36,617 nt of DNA from contig NZ_QZDT01000036.1 of the NCBI RefSeq assembly GCF_009917485.1, positions 1-36,617 of the forward strand, in the 5' to 3' direction. The position numbers and the translations under genes are program-made. Positions 15,437-24,000 of the stretch are shown piece by piece. The stretch comes from Parablautia muri (GTDB lineage: Bacteria > Bacillota > Clostridia > Lachnospirales > Lachnospiraceae). The notes beneath the pieces are model-generated. The model saw nothing but the letters and a program-made list of their open reading frames with translations, was not told the DNA's origin and ran no database searches. Each line of letters begins with the position of its first letter. The first letter of the stretch is position 1.

Positions 15437-16729
15437 ATGGAACAGTATGCGATTAAAGGCGGTAATCCGCTGGTGGGAGAAGTGGAAATAGGAGGCGCTA
15501 AAAATGCGGCTCTTGGGATTTTGGCAGCTTCCATTATGACGGATGAGACTGTATTGATAGAAAATGTGCCGGATGTTCGAGATACAAATGTAATGATGCA
15601 GGCGATCGAGAGCATCGGAGGCATTGTGGAGCGTGTAGACAGGCATACGGTTAGAATATCCGGAAAGCCTATTATGGATTTGGTTATTGAGGATGATTTT
15701 ATCAAAAAAATACGTGCTTCCTATTATTTGCTGGGGGCATTGCTTGGAAAGTATAAGAAAGCGCAGGTAACCCTGCCAGGAGGCTGTAATATCGGGCTTC
15801 GGCCTATTGATCAGCATATTAAAGGCTTTCGGGCTTTGGGTGCGGATGTGAGAATTGAACATGGTCTTATCATTGCCCAGGCAGAGCATCTTCACGGCAG
15901 TCATATATATATGGATGTGGTGACGGTAGGGGCTACCATTGATGTAATGATTGCGGCGGCTATGGCGGATGGTCAGACTATTATTGAAAATGCGGCAAAG
16001 GAGCCTCATGTGGTTGATGTGGCAAACTTCTTAAACAGTATGGGAGCCGTTATCAGGGGAGCGGGTACAGATGTTATTCGGATAAAGGGTGTGCCTAAGC
16101 TCCATGGAACAGAATATGCGATTATTCCCGATCAGATTGAAGCCGGTACATTTATGTTCGGGGCGGCGGTGACAAAAGGGGATGTTACGGTCAAAAATGT
16201 AATTCCCAAGCATTTGGAGTCTATCAGTGCCAAGCTTGCGGAGATTGGGTGCGAGCTGGAGGAGTCGGATGATGCGGTTCGGGTGGTAGCGGCGAAACCA
16301 CTTGTTCATACTCATGTAAAGACACTGCCTTATCCGGGATTTCCTACGGACATGCAGCCACAGATTACGGTTGCGCTTGGATTGTCAAAGGGAACTAGTA
16401 TCGTCACCGAAAGTATTTTTGAAAATCGTTTTAAGTATGTGGATGAGCTTACCAGGATGGGTGCCAGCATTAAAGTTGAGGGCAATACTGCTATTATTGA
16501 TGGTGTGCCGAAGTACACGGGGGCCAGCATTAGTGCGCCGGATTTGCGAGCAGGCGCCGCACTGGTGATTGCAGGGCTTTCTGCAGAGGGTGTAACGGTT
16601 GTGGATGATATTAAGTTTATTGAAAGAGGTTATGAGGACTTTCATATTAAACTGAAAAGTCTTGGGGCACAGATTGAGAAAATAGATTCGGAGCGGGAGC
16701 TTCAAAAGTTTCGGTTAAAAACAGGGTGA
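15437..16729 (+). CDS. murA: UDP-N-acetylglucosamine 1-carboxyvinyltransferase
   Basis: The 430-residue protein carries the family signatures GGAKNAAL (Lys22, Asn23) and LPGGCNIGLRPID with active-site Cys117, the residue targeted by fosfomycin, plus the FPTDMQPQ and RAGAALVIAG blocks. It adds enolpyruvate from phosphoenolpyruvate to UDP-GlcNAc, the first committed step of peptidoglycan synthesis, in the cytoplasm. Firmicutes often carry two paralogues (MurA and MurZ); which one this is cannot be told from one copy. The gene is monocistronic, bounded by a promoter about 270 bases upstream and a terminator 54 bases downstream. Confidence 0.95.
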   Translation: MEQYAIKGGNPLVGEVEIGGAKNAALGILAASIMTDETVLIENVPDVRDTNVMMQAIESIGGIVERVDRHTVRISGKPIMDLVIEDDFIKKIRASYYLLGALLGKYKKAQVTLPGGCNIGLRPIDQHIKGFRALGADVRIEHGLIIAQAEHLHGSHIYMDVVTVGATIDVMIAAAMADGQTIIENAAKEPHVVDVANFLNSMGAVIRGAGTDVIRIKGVPKLHGTEYAIIPDQIEAGTFMFGAAVTKGDVTVKNVIPKHLESISAKLAEIGCELEESDDAVRVVAAKPLVHTHVKTLPYPGFPTDMQPQITVALGLSKGTSIVTESIFENRFKYVDELTRMGASIKVEGNTAIIDGVPKYTGASISAPDLRAGAALVIAGLSAEGVTVVDDIKFIERGYEDFHIKLKSLGAQIEKIDSERELQKFRLKTG

Positions 16730-16782
16730 AGATATATTGGACGTGCGTTGGGCATGTAGATTTATGGAAGTGAGGAATTTCT

Positions 16783-16810
16783 AGGGAGCGGGTTGCTCCC
16801 TTAATTTTTT
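16783..16810 (+). terminator. Terminator of murA
   Basis: AGGGAGC (16783-16789) and GCTCCCT (16795-16801) form a stem with a GGGTT loop, followed by TAATTTTTT. Confidence 0.85.
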
Positions 16811-16941
16811 GATACTTAAATTTGTGTGATAGAATATGGATTTACGCTTGGGGAAAGAGGTTTGGAGAGGCTGTTATATCATAGAACATGAATGGCTGTT
16901 TTAGCAGAAAGATTTCATATAAATAGCGAGGAGGATGAGAG

Positions 16942-17688
16942 ATGAAAATCTGGGCACACAGGGGATGCAGTTATGCATGGCCGGAAAACACGTTACAGGC
17001 ATTTAAAGCTGCTTGTCAATATCCGATTACAGGAATCGAATTGGATATTCAACTAACCAAGGACGGGGAAATGGTGGTTATCCACGATGAAAAAGTGGAC
17101 AGAACGACAGATGGAACAGGCGAGGTTTGCGATTTTACGCTGGAGGAACTAAGGAAATTGAAAATAGCAATTCCGACATCCGAAGCAAAACACGGTTTTA
17201 CACAGATACCGACTATAGAAGAAGTCTTTGAGCTTGTAAAGCCTTACTGCCTGAAGGAAGGCGTGCTGATCAATATAGAATTAAAAAACAGTAAAGTGCG
17301 CTATGAAGGCATGGAAGATAAGATTTTGGAGGCAGTAAGTAGATGGGGGCTGAAAGACTACATTGTGTATTCTTCCTTCAATCCGGAGTCCATATGCCTT
17401 TTAAAGGAAAAAGACCCGTCTGTGAAGACGGGAATTCTGGCAGCGCCGGTATCTGAGTGCCTTTCTTTTGCAGGAAACCATCCGGTAGATGCCCTTCATC
17501 CTAACATTAAAAATATGGATGTGGAGAACTTAAAAGATAAAACCAATCTACCTGTCAGGGCGTGGAACACCAGCGAGTTTGAACCCTTTTACCCCGATGC
17601 AAGGGAGATTGAAATACAGGATTTGGGGGAACTGGAAAGGGCTGGTGTGACAGACATTTTTACGAATGTTCCGGAAAGATATTTGTAG
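16942..17688 (+). CDS. Glycerophosphodiester phosphodiesterase
   Basis: The 248-residue protein has the GDPD signature: HRG (His6, Arg7), PENT, GIELDIQLTKDGEMVVIHDE with metal-binding Glu33 and Asp35 and catalytic His48, DRTTDGTG and LINIELK. It hydrolyses glycerophosphodiesters to glycerol-3-phosphate and an alcohol. There is no signal peptide, so it is probably cytoplasmic, UgpQ-like. GGAGGATGAGAG precedes the ATG. It is a single gene between murA and metK. Confidence 0.92.
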   Translation: MKIWAHRGCSYAWPENTLQAFKAACQYPITGIELDIQLTKDGEMVVIHDEKVDRTTDGTGEVCDFTLEELRKLKIAIPTSEAKHGFTQIPTIEEVFELVKPYCLKEGVLINIELKNSKVRYEGMEDKILEAVSRWGLKDYIVYSSFNPESICLLKEKDPSVKTGILAAPVSECLSFAGNHPVDALHPNIKNMDVENLKDKTNLPVRAWNTSEFEPFYPDAREIEIQDLGELERAGVTDIFTNVPERYL

Positions 17689-17720
17689 TATATGGAGAGG
17701 GAAGAACAGATATACCCACG

Positions 17721-17746
17721 GGCTGCGTATTTTGTGAGAACATGAT
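17721..17746. repeat. Dispersed repeat R3, copy 1
   Basis: GGCTGCGTATTTTGTGAGAA followed by CATGAT also occurs at 20694-20719 with three T/C differences in 26 bases. Confidence 0.6.
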
Positions 17747-17756
17747 TCGGGCGTGA

Positions 17757-17793
17757 GGGGCGATTTTGCGTGGCAAACCCGCAATTTCGCCCC
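17757..17793 (+). terminator. Long hairpin after the phosphodiesterase gene
   Basis: GGGGCGATTTTGCG and CGCAATTTCGCCCC form a stem of about 14 pairs with a small central mismatch and a short loop. No T-run follows directly, so it is an imperfect terminator or a mobile-repeat hairpin. It is the only terminator candidate for the upstream gene. Confidence 0.45.
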
Positions 17794-17862
17794 GAGCGTT
17801 ACTATGAATGGCAATAATAATTTTTAAGTTTATAATTTATTCTGAAAATATTATAATATACG

Positions 17863-17891
17863 TTGACAAACGTATCTATATAGTGTAGGCT
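17863..17891 (+). promoter_or_regulatory. Probable promoter of the SAM riboswitch-metK unit
   Basis: TTGACA (17863-17868) has a 17-base spacer before TAGGCT (17886-17891), which matches the -10 consensus at three of six positions. It lies about 35 bases before the riboswitch P1 stem. Confidence 0.5.
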
Positions 17892-17924
17892 ATATGCAGA
17901 TATGAAAATTCAATATTGTGAAGA

Positions 17925-18040
17925 ATCTCTTATTCAGAGTGGTGGAGGTACAGAGGACCTGTGAAACCACGGCAACCCCGGAGACGGAAGGTGCCTACCT
18001 GAGCGAGTAAATGCCCTATGGCGAATCGAACAATAAGAGG
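17925..18040 (+). promoter_or_regulatory. SAM-I (S-box) riboswitch
   Basis: The P1 stem pairs CTCTTATT (from 17927) with AATAAGAG (18032-18039). Inside lie the S-box core motifs AGAGTGGTGGAGG, CTGTGAAACCACGGCAACC, GACGGAAGGTGC and GAGCGA in the usual order. S-boxes bind S-adenosylmethionine and reduce expression when it is plentiful. The riboswitch stands before metK, the SAM synthetase. AATAAG (18032-18037) can pair instead with CTTATT (18058-18063) to form an antiterminator. Confidence 0.93.
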
Positions 18041-18054
18041 ATTTGATTATCGAG

Positions 18055-18084
18055 TCCGCTTATTTTGTAAGCGGCTTTTTTATT
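18055..18084 (+). terminator. Riboswitch expression-platform terminator
   Basis: CCGCTTA (18055-18061) and TAAGCGG (18068-18074) form the stem, followed by CTTTTTTATTT. It is mutually exclusive with the antiterminator, so high SAM would stop transcription before metK. Confidence 0.9.
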
Positions 18085-18096
18085 TCCGCGGGTAAT

Positions 18097-18149
18097 GAGC
18101 CAAGCGGCTGCGAAGCAGAGATTTGGCGAATGCCGCGAGGGTCAAAACC
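18097..18149 (+). repeat. Dispersed repeat R1, copy 2, inside the metK leader
   Basis: GAGCCAAGCGGCTGCGAAGC, ATTTGGCGAATGCCGCGAGG and GTCAAAACC match the R1 copy at 10136 in order. The repeat separates the riboswitch terminator from the metK ribosome site, making the distance about 180 bases. Confidence 0.6.
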
Positions 18150-18264
18150 TATGCATCAAAGGTGTATTGCCAACTGCTGCAAGGTTTTGGACAGAGCAAG
18201 CTGTCATGTGAAAAGTGATGTGACGGCGGCTGAAACTTTTTTAAGTAAACAGGAGGAAAAAGAA

Positions 18265-19473
18265 ATGGAGAAACGATTATTTACTTCCGAATCAGTAACA
18301 GAAGGACATCCTGACAAAGTCTGCGATGCGATTTCCGATGCGATTCTGGACGCTTGTATGGAAAAGGATCCCATGAGCCGTGTGGCTTGTGAGACTGCAA
18401 CCTGTACAGGATTTGTGCTTGTAACCGGAGAGATTTCCACAAAAGCGTATGTGGATATCCAGAAAATTGTACGTGATACGGTGAAGGAGATTGGATACAC
18501 CAAATCAGAATATGGTTTCGATGGAAATACCTGCGCCGTATTGGTTGCAATTGACGAGCAGTCCGCAGATATTGCAATGGGTGTTGACAAGGCATTAGAG
18601 GCAAAGCAGGAGGAGAAAAGCGCTACTGAAAATAAGATGTCCGATGCAGAGATTGAAGCCATCGGCGCAGGCGACCAGGGAATGATGTTTGGCTATGCTA
18701 CCAATGAGACAGAGGAATATATGCCTTATTCTATCTCCCTTGCGCACAAGCTGGCATTGCAGCTCACCAAAGTTCGTAAAGATGGAACGCTTTCTTACTT
18801 AAGACCGGATGGAAAAAGCCAGGTTTCCGTAGAGTATGATGAGAACGGTAAGCCCATTCGTTTAGAGGCAGTGGTTCTTTCCACCCAGCACGATCCGGAT
18901 GTAACACAGGAACAAATTCATGAGGATATTAAGAAGTATGTGTTTGACCCTGTTCTTCCGAAAGAATTACTGGATGAAAACACCAAATATTTTATTAATC
19001 CTACCGGCCGTTTTGTTATCGGCGGACCTCACGGCGATGCCGGTCTTACAGGCCGCAAGATTATCGTAGATACTTATGGCGGCTATGCACGCCATGGCGG
19101 CGGCGCATTTTCCGGCAAGGACTGCACTAAGGTGGACAGAAGCGCCGCATATGCAGCCCGTTATGTAGCAAAGAATATTGTAGGCGCCGGTCTGGCTGAT
19201 AAGTGTGAGATCCAGCTGTCCTACGCAATTGGCGTTGCACAGCCTACCTCTATCATGGTTGACACCTTTAAGACAGGTAAGGTTTCCGATGAGAGACTGG
19301 TGAAAATTATAAGAGAGAACTTCGACCTGCGTCCGGCAGGAATCATCAAGATGTTAGATTTACGCCGTCCAATTTACAAACAAACAGCAGCCTACGGCCA
19401 TTTCGGACGTAACGACCTTGATTTGCCTTGGGAAAAACTGGACAAGGTGGATGCACTTAAGAAGTATTTATAA
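18265..19473 (+). CDS. metK: S-adenosylmethionine synthetase
   Basis: The 402-residue enzyme starts [20 protein letters not shown], with the ATP- and Mg-binding His15 and Asp17. Further signatures are [12 protein letters not shown] and [26 protein letters not shown], with [18 protein letters not shown] between them. It joins methionine and ATP to make SAM in the cytoplasm. The start follows AGGAGGAAAAAGAA. The frame stays open upstream to 18043, but that part runs through the riboswitch terminator and repeat R1 and is not coding. Controlled by the S-box leader. Confidence 0.96.
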   Translation: MEKRLFTSESVTEGHPDKVCDAISDAILDACMEKDPMSRVACETATCTGFVLVTGEISTKAYVDIQKIVRDTVKEIGYTKSEYGFDGNTCAVLVAIDEQSADIAMGVDKALEAKQEEKSATENKMSDAEIEAIGAGDQGMMFGYATNETEEYMPYSISLAHKLALQLTKVRKDGTLSYLRPDGKSQVSVEYDENGKPIRLEAVVLSTQHDPDVTQEQIHEDIKKYVFDPVLPKELLDENTKYFINPTGRFVIGGPHGDAGLTGRKIIVDTYGGYARHGGGAFSGKDCTKVDRSAAYAARYVAKNIVGAGLADKCEIQLSYAIGVAQPTSIMVDTFKTGKVSDERLVKIIRENFDLRPAGIIKMLDLRRPIYKQTAAYGHFGRNDLDLPWEKLDKVDALKKYL

Positions 19474-19494
19474 GTAAATATTCCGAGTGATACA

Positions 19495-19521
19495 GGGCAT
19501 CTTCTTTTAGGGAAGATGCCC
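19495..19521. terminator. Perfect 10-bp hairpin between convergent genes
   Basis: GGGCATCTTC, loop TTTTAGG, GAAGATGCCC. The loop carries the stop codon of the minus-strand phosphoesterase gene. No long T-run follows on either strand, so it may act mainly as a barrier hairpin shared by both genes. Confidence 0.55.
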
Positions 19522-20376
19522 ATAGATTAACTCTTTCACTGCCTGTTCCCAGCATTCCTCCGGTACATTTGGCCAGTTGCATTCTCCAAATTTATCTTTA
19601 CATAATGTCATTGCCCTTTCTAGGACCGCGCGATGCGATAGCTTACCTGTTCTCAATAAGTTTTCCGATACCTTACACCAATAGGGGGCCTTCCTGCTCA
19701 ATCCTGAAGAATGTAAATCCGCAATCACATTTTCTATATCATATTCCAGACTGACAAACTCATAATCCCACGAGCCTTGCAGTCCACACAATATCATAAA
19801 TTGTGCTTTGCCATTGCTATGTAGTGGAACACCCACTGAACCGGCATTAAGCACTATTTTTTCATTATGAACTATTTTACCTTGTCTATGAGTATGCCCA
19901 CACAATATATAATCAGTGGAGTTATTTTCCATTATGAAATATGTATTTTCATTGTCAGGCAACAATTTTTCGCTTATTTTTCGGGGTGAACCATGGCAAA
20001 TGGTTATTGGCAATAAACTGCCAAATGTAAGATCTTCTTTAATTGGAAGAAATTTAAAAAATTGTAAATCGTTTTCTGTTAAGTTCTGATAGGTATAATA
20101 TAGACAGCCCGTTGTTGAATCATATTCCTTCCACCCTGTTGGCTCCTTTACATAATTTATCCAGTAATCTTCCTTATTTCCCCTGACAAAAAAACATTTA
20201 TACTGCTTTTTTACTGAATATAATATATCCATTGTTTTCTGTGGATATGCCAGTTCTCCCACATAATCCCCAAGGAAAATAAAAGTATCTATTCCCAAAT
20301 TAATGGCATAATCCAAACATTTTTGTAAAGCGGGATAATTGCCATGTATATCTGATAATACTGCTATTTTTAACAT
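19507..20376 (-). CDS. Calcineurin-like metallophosphoesterase (YfcE/MJ0936-like)
   Basis: The 289-residue protein shows all metallophosphoesterase motifs in order: LSDIHGN, FLGDYVG, VRGNKED, CHGSP and CGHTHRQG, then NAGSVGVPL. These bind two metals and hydrolyse phosphoester bonds; the substrate is unknown. The C-terminal 80 residues are helical and not typical of the minimal family. I chose the ATG at 20376 since GGAGAAAAGT is directly before it; in-frame starts at 20388 and 20412 are weaker. It is AT-richer than metK beside it, and it is on the opposite strand, perhaps an acquired gene. Confidence 0.88.
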   Translation of the reverse strand: MLKIAVLSDIHGNYPALQKCLDYAINLGIDTFIFLGDYVGELAYPQKTMDILYSVKKQYKCFFVRGNKEDYWINYVKEPTGWKEYDSTTGCLYYTYQNLTENDLQFFKFLPIKEDLTFGSLLPITICHGSPRKISEKLLPDNENTYFIMENNSTDYILCGHTHRQGKIVHNEKIVLNAGSVGVPLHSNGKAQFMILCGLQGSWDYEFVSLEYDIENVIADLHSSGLSRKAPYWCKVSENLLRTGKLSHRAVLERAMTLCKDKFGECNWPNVPEECWEQAVKELIYGHLP

Positions 20377-20395
20377 ACTTTTCTCCATTTCTGCC

Positions 20396-20414
20396 AGGTG
20401 AACTTTGTTCACCT
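20396..20414. repeat. Palindrome upstream of the phosphoesterase gene
   Basis: AGGTGAAC, TTT, GTTCACCT: a perfect 8-bp stem, 20 bases before the start codon. It could be an operator or a leader hairpin. Confidence 0.5.
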
Positions 20415-20468
20415 TTGCTTTATTTGCGCATATCAGGTTTGGGGATGCAATGCAGACACAAACCTGTG

Positions 20469-20493
20469 AGTGAAAGATTGAAAATCTTTCACT
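20469..20493. repeat. 11-bp inverted repeat, possible minus-strand hairpin
   Basis: AGTGAAAGATT, GAA, AATCTTTCACT, followed by CTTATTAAAAATAAG, a second small palindrome. Confidence 0.55.
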
Positions 20494-20502
20494 CTTATTA
20501 AA

Positions 20503-20535
20503 AATAAGCCGACTCGCGAAGCGTGGCGGCGTTTG
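20503..20535. repeat. Dispersed repeat R2, copy 1
   Basis: AATAAG, five variable bases, then TCGCGAAGCGTGGCGGCG and TTTG. It recurs at 25659-25691, just after the pfkA terminator. Confidence 0.6.
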
Positions 20536-20642
20536 TTATCCTTTCCTCTTGCCTTTGGTGGTATGAAGCCGGAAGTTTTGTAAATCATTATACAAGTTTG
20601 TGCGGGGTTATCAATTATAAGATATAACATACGAGATTTTTT

Positions 20643-20678
20643 CTCATGAAAAGTAACAAACGTATTACTTTTCATGAG
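20643..20678. repeat. 14-bp perfect inverted repeat
   Basis: CTCATGAAAAGTAA (20643-20656) and TTACTTTTCATGAG (20665-20678) flank an 8-base loop. Such a strong symmetric hairpin without a T-run suggests a mobile or regulatory repeat. Confidence 0.7.
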
Positions 20679-20683
20679 TCAGA

Positions 20684-20719
20684 AATGCGCACAGGCTGCG
20701 CATTCCGTGAGAACATGAT
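20684..20719. repeat. Hairpin plus dispersed repeat R3, copy 2
   Basis: AATGCGCA and TGCGCATT (20684-20691 and 20697-20704) form a stem with a 5-base loop, and the R3 sequence GGCTGCGCATTCCGTGAGAA, then CATGAT, runs from 20694 to 20719. Confidence 0.6.
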
Positions 20720-20874
20720 GCAAACCGTACATTTGCTGTGGGAAGATGTCTTAAATATATACCTTTTTTTTCAAAAATGAGATATAATGTACGCGAAAGC
20801 AATGAGCAGTGCACAGACGTAAAATGAAAAAATGGCAGCTTGCTGACAATTTTTTCAGGTTTCGTCTGTATAGG

Positions 20875-21069
20875 GCGAAGCCCGCGAATGAGGAAGGCCG
20901 AAGGCATTCCGAATGCGCACTGCGTAGGAGAGGGAAACGCAGCGAAGCCCGCGAATGAGGAGGGCCGAAGGCATTCCGAATGCGCACTGCGTAGGAGAGG
21001 GAAACGCAGCGAAGCCCGCGAATGAGGAAGACCGAAGGCATTCCGAATGTGCACTGCGTAGTAGAGGGT
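20875..21069. repeat. 67-bp tandem repeat, about 2.9 units, just before dnaE
   Basis: Units start at 20875, 20942 and 21009. Each begins GCGAAGCCCGCGAATGAGGA and contains GGCATTCCGAATGC and CTGCGTAGGAGAGGGAAACG. The first two units differ at one position, the third at several, and the third is cut short. Each unit can fold two small hairpins (GCATTC with GAATGC; CTGCGT with ACGCAG). The 20377-21099 gap holds only this and the other repeats listed, with no gene that I can support. Confidence 0.9.
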
Positions 21070-21099
21070 AGAAAATAAGTTGAGGGAAAAGAGGTTCAT

Positions 21100-24000
21100 A
21101 TGGCTTTTGCACATCTTCATGTTCATACGGAGTACAGTCTTCTGGATGGTTCCAACAAAATAAAAGAGTATGTAAAACGCGTAAAGGAGCTTGGTATGGA
21201 CAGCGCTGCCATTACGGACCACGGCGTTATGTATGGTGTGATTGATTTTTATAAAGCATGCAAAGCGGAGGGAATCAAGCCTTTACTGGGCTGTGAAATA
21301 TATGTGGCGCCTAATTCCCGTTTTGATAAAGAGCTGACGGGTGGGGAGGACAGATACTATCATCTGGTTTTGCTTGCGGAAAACAACACGGGATACGATA
21401 ATCTGATGAAAATAGTCAGCCGCGGCTTTACGGAAGGGTATTACTATAAACCCCGTGTGGATATGGAAATTTTGCGTGAAAATCACGAGGGGATCATTGC
21501 GCTGTCCGCTTGTCTTGCAGGGGAAGTGCAGCGTTATATTCAAAAAGGGCTTATGGGTGAAGCGAAAAAGGCGGCTTTAAAGTACAGGGACTGCTTTGGG
21601 GAAGAAAATTACTTTTTAGAGCTGCAGGACCATGGGCTGCCGGAACAAAAAATGGTTAACACAGCCCTTTTACAGATGAGCCGGAAGCTGGGTATTCCTC
21701 TTGTTGCGACAAATGACGTCCACTATACTTATGCGGAGGATGTAAAACCCCATGATATTTTACTTTGCATCCAGACAGGAAAAAAGCTGGCGGATGAGGA
21801 CAGAATGCGTTATGTGGGCGGACAGTATTATGTAAAGAGTGAGGAGGAGATGAAGGGCCTTTTTCCCTATGCATGGGAGGCTGTTGAAAACACCCAACGG
21901 ATTGCGGACAGATGTAATGTGGAAATTGAATTTGGGGTTACGAAACTTCCACATTTTGAGGTGCCAGGGGGGTATGATTCCTGGACGTATTTGAATAAGC
22001 TTTGTTATGACGGCCTGAAGGAGCGCTACGGGGAGGACGAAAATGCCCCGGCCGGAGATACAGGACAGACGCTGAAGGAGCGTCTTAACTATGAACTGAA
22101 TGTTATTAAGACCATGGGATATGTGGATTATTTCCTGATAGTGTGGGATTTTATCCGTTATGCGAAACAAAATGGGATCATGGTGGGTCCGGGAAGGGGT
22201 TCCGCAGCGGGGAGCATTGTTTCCTATGCTCTTAACATTACCAATATTGATCCCATCAAATATAATCTTCTGTTTGAGCGCTTCTTAAATCCGGAGCGTG
22301 TCTCCATGCCGGATATTGATATTGATTTTTGCTTTGAAAGGCGGCAGGAGGTTATTGAGTATGTAGGACGCAAATACGGCGCGGAAAAGGTAGTTCAGAT
22401 TGTTACCTTTGGTACTCTGGCGGCAAAGGGTGTGATAAGGGATGTGGGGAGAGTTATGGATTTACCCTATGCTTTCGTGGATTCCCTTGCAAAAATGATA
22501 CCAAATGAGCTGAATATTACCATAGACCGTGCACTGCAGATCAATCCTGAGCTGCGCAAAATGTATGAGACGGACGGACAGGTAAAAGAGCTAATTGATA
22601 TGAGCAGACGTCTGGAGGGACTGCCGCGGCATACCTCCATGCATGCGGCGGGGGTGGTGATTTGCTCAAGACCTGCGGAGGAGCTGGTGCCCCTTTCAAG
22701 AGGAGCTGACGGTTCCATTACCACGCAGTTTACCATGACCACCATAGAAGAATTGGGACTTCTTAAAATGGACTTTTTAGGGCTTAGGACCCTGACGGTG
22801 CTTCGGGACGCGGTGGCGCTTATAAAGAAGGATAAGGGGATTCCTATCAACATAGATGAAATAGATTTTGACGACAAAAAAGTTTTAGCGTCTATCGGCA
22901 CCGGAAGGACGGACGGGGTGTTCCAGCTTGAAAGCGGCGGGATGAAAAGCTTTATGAAAGAGTTAAAGCCTCAGAACCTGGAGGATATTATTGCAGGAAT
23001 TTCCCTTTACCGGCCCGGCCCTATGGATTTCATTCCCAAATACATCAAAGGAAAGAATAATCTGGGAGCTATCACATATTCCTGCCCGCAGCTTGAGCCT
23101 ATTTTGTCCTCCACATATGGCTGCATCGTATATCAGGAGCAGGTTATGCAGATAGTGCGCGACCTGGGCGGCTATACCCTTGGAAGAAGCGATCTGGTGC
23201 GCCGTGCCATGAGCAAGAAAAAGCAGTCGGTGATGGAAAAGGAACGGGCGAATTTTGTTTATGGAAATCAGGAGGAAGGGGTTCCCGGATGTGTGGCAAA
23301 CGGGATTCCGGAAAAGGTGGCCTCTCAGATATATGACGATATGATGGATTTTGCCAAGTATGCTTTTAACAAGTCCCATGCTGCCTGTTATGCTGTGGTG
23401 GCTTATCAGACGGCTTACCTTAAATATTATTACCCGGTAGAATTCATGGCGGCGCTTATGACCTCTGTGATTGATAATCCGGGAAAAGTGGCTGAGTATA
23501 TTATGGTCAGCCGAAACATGGGAATTACGATTCTGCCCCCAGACATCAATCAGGGCGAGAGCGGGTTTTCCGTAAGCGGCAGCTCTATCCGCTATGCCCT
23601 TACTGCCATTAAAAGCGTTGGACGGCCGGTAATTGAGGCTGTGGTGAAAGAGCGGAATGAGAGAGGGCCATATACAAACCTGAAAGACTTTATTACAAGA
23701 ATGTCGGACAAGGAAGTGAACAAAAAGGCTATTGAAAACTTTATCAAGGCGGGCGCCTTCGACAGTCTTCCGGGAACGCGGAAGCAGTTTATGAGCGGTT
23801 ATGTGCAGATTTTGGACAATATTGTTCACGACAGAAAAAATAATATGGCAGGACAGCTCAGCCTTTTTGATCTGGTGGATGAAAGCCAGAAAGAGGAATT
23901 TGATGTAAAGCTGCCGGATGTGGGGGAATATTCCAAGGAAATGCTGCTGGCTTTTGAAAAGGAAGTCCTTGGCATTTATATCAGCGGCCATCCCTTAGAG

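Noticed and set aside
18043-18264. N-terminal extension of metK
   Set aside because: It covers the riboswitch terminator and repeat R1; the family start [10 protein letters not shown] has a strong ribosome site.
20665-21222. Minus-strand open frame with Ala/Ser/Phe-rich repeats across the 67-bp array
   Set aside because: The 67-bp unit has no stop in any minus-strand frame, so openness is automatic. There is no ribosome site, and the frame runs into dnaE antisense.
22963-23991. 342-codon minus-strand frame inside dnaE
   Set aside because: Antisense to a fully supported dnaE reading frame, with no recognisable domain; a codon-bias shadow.
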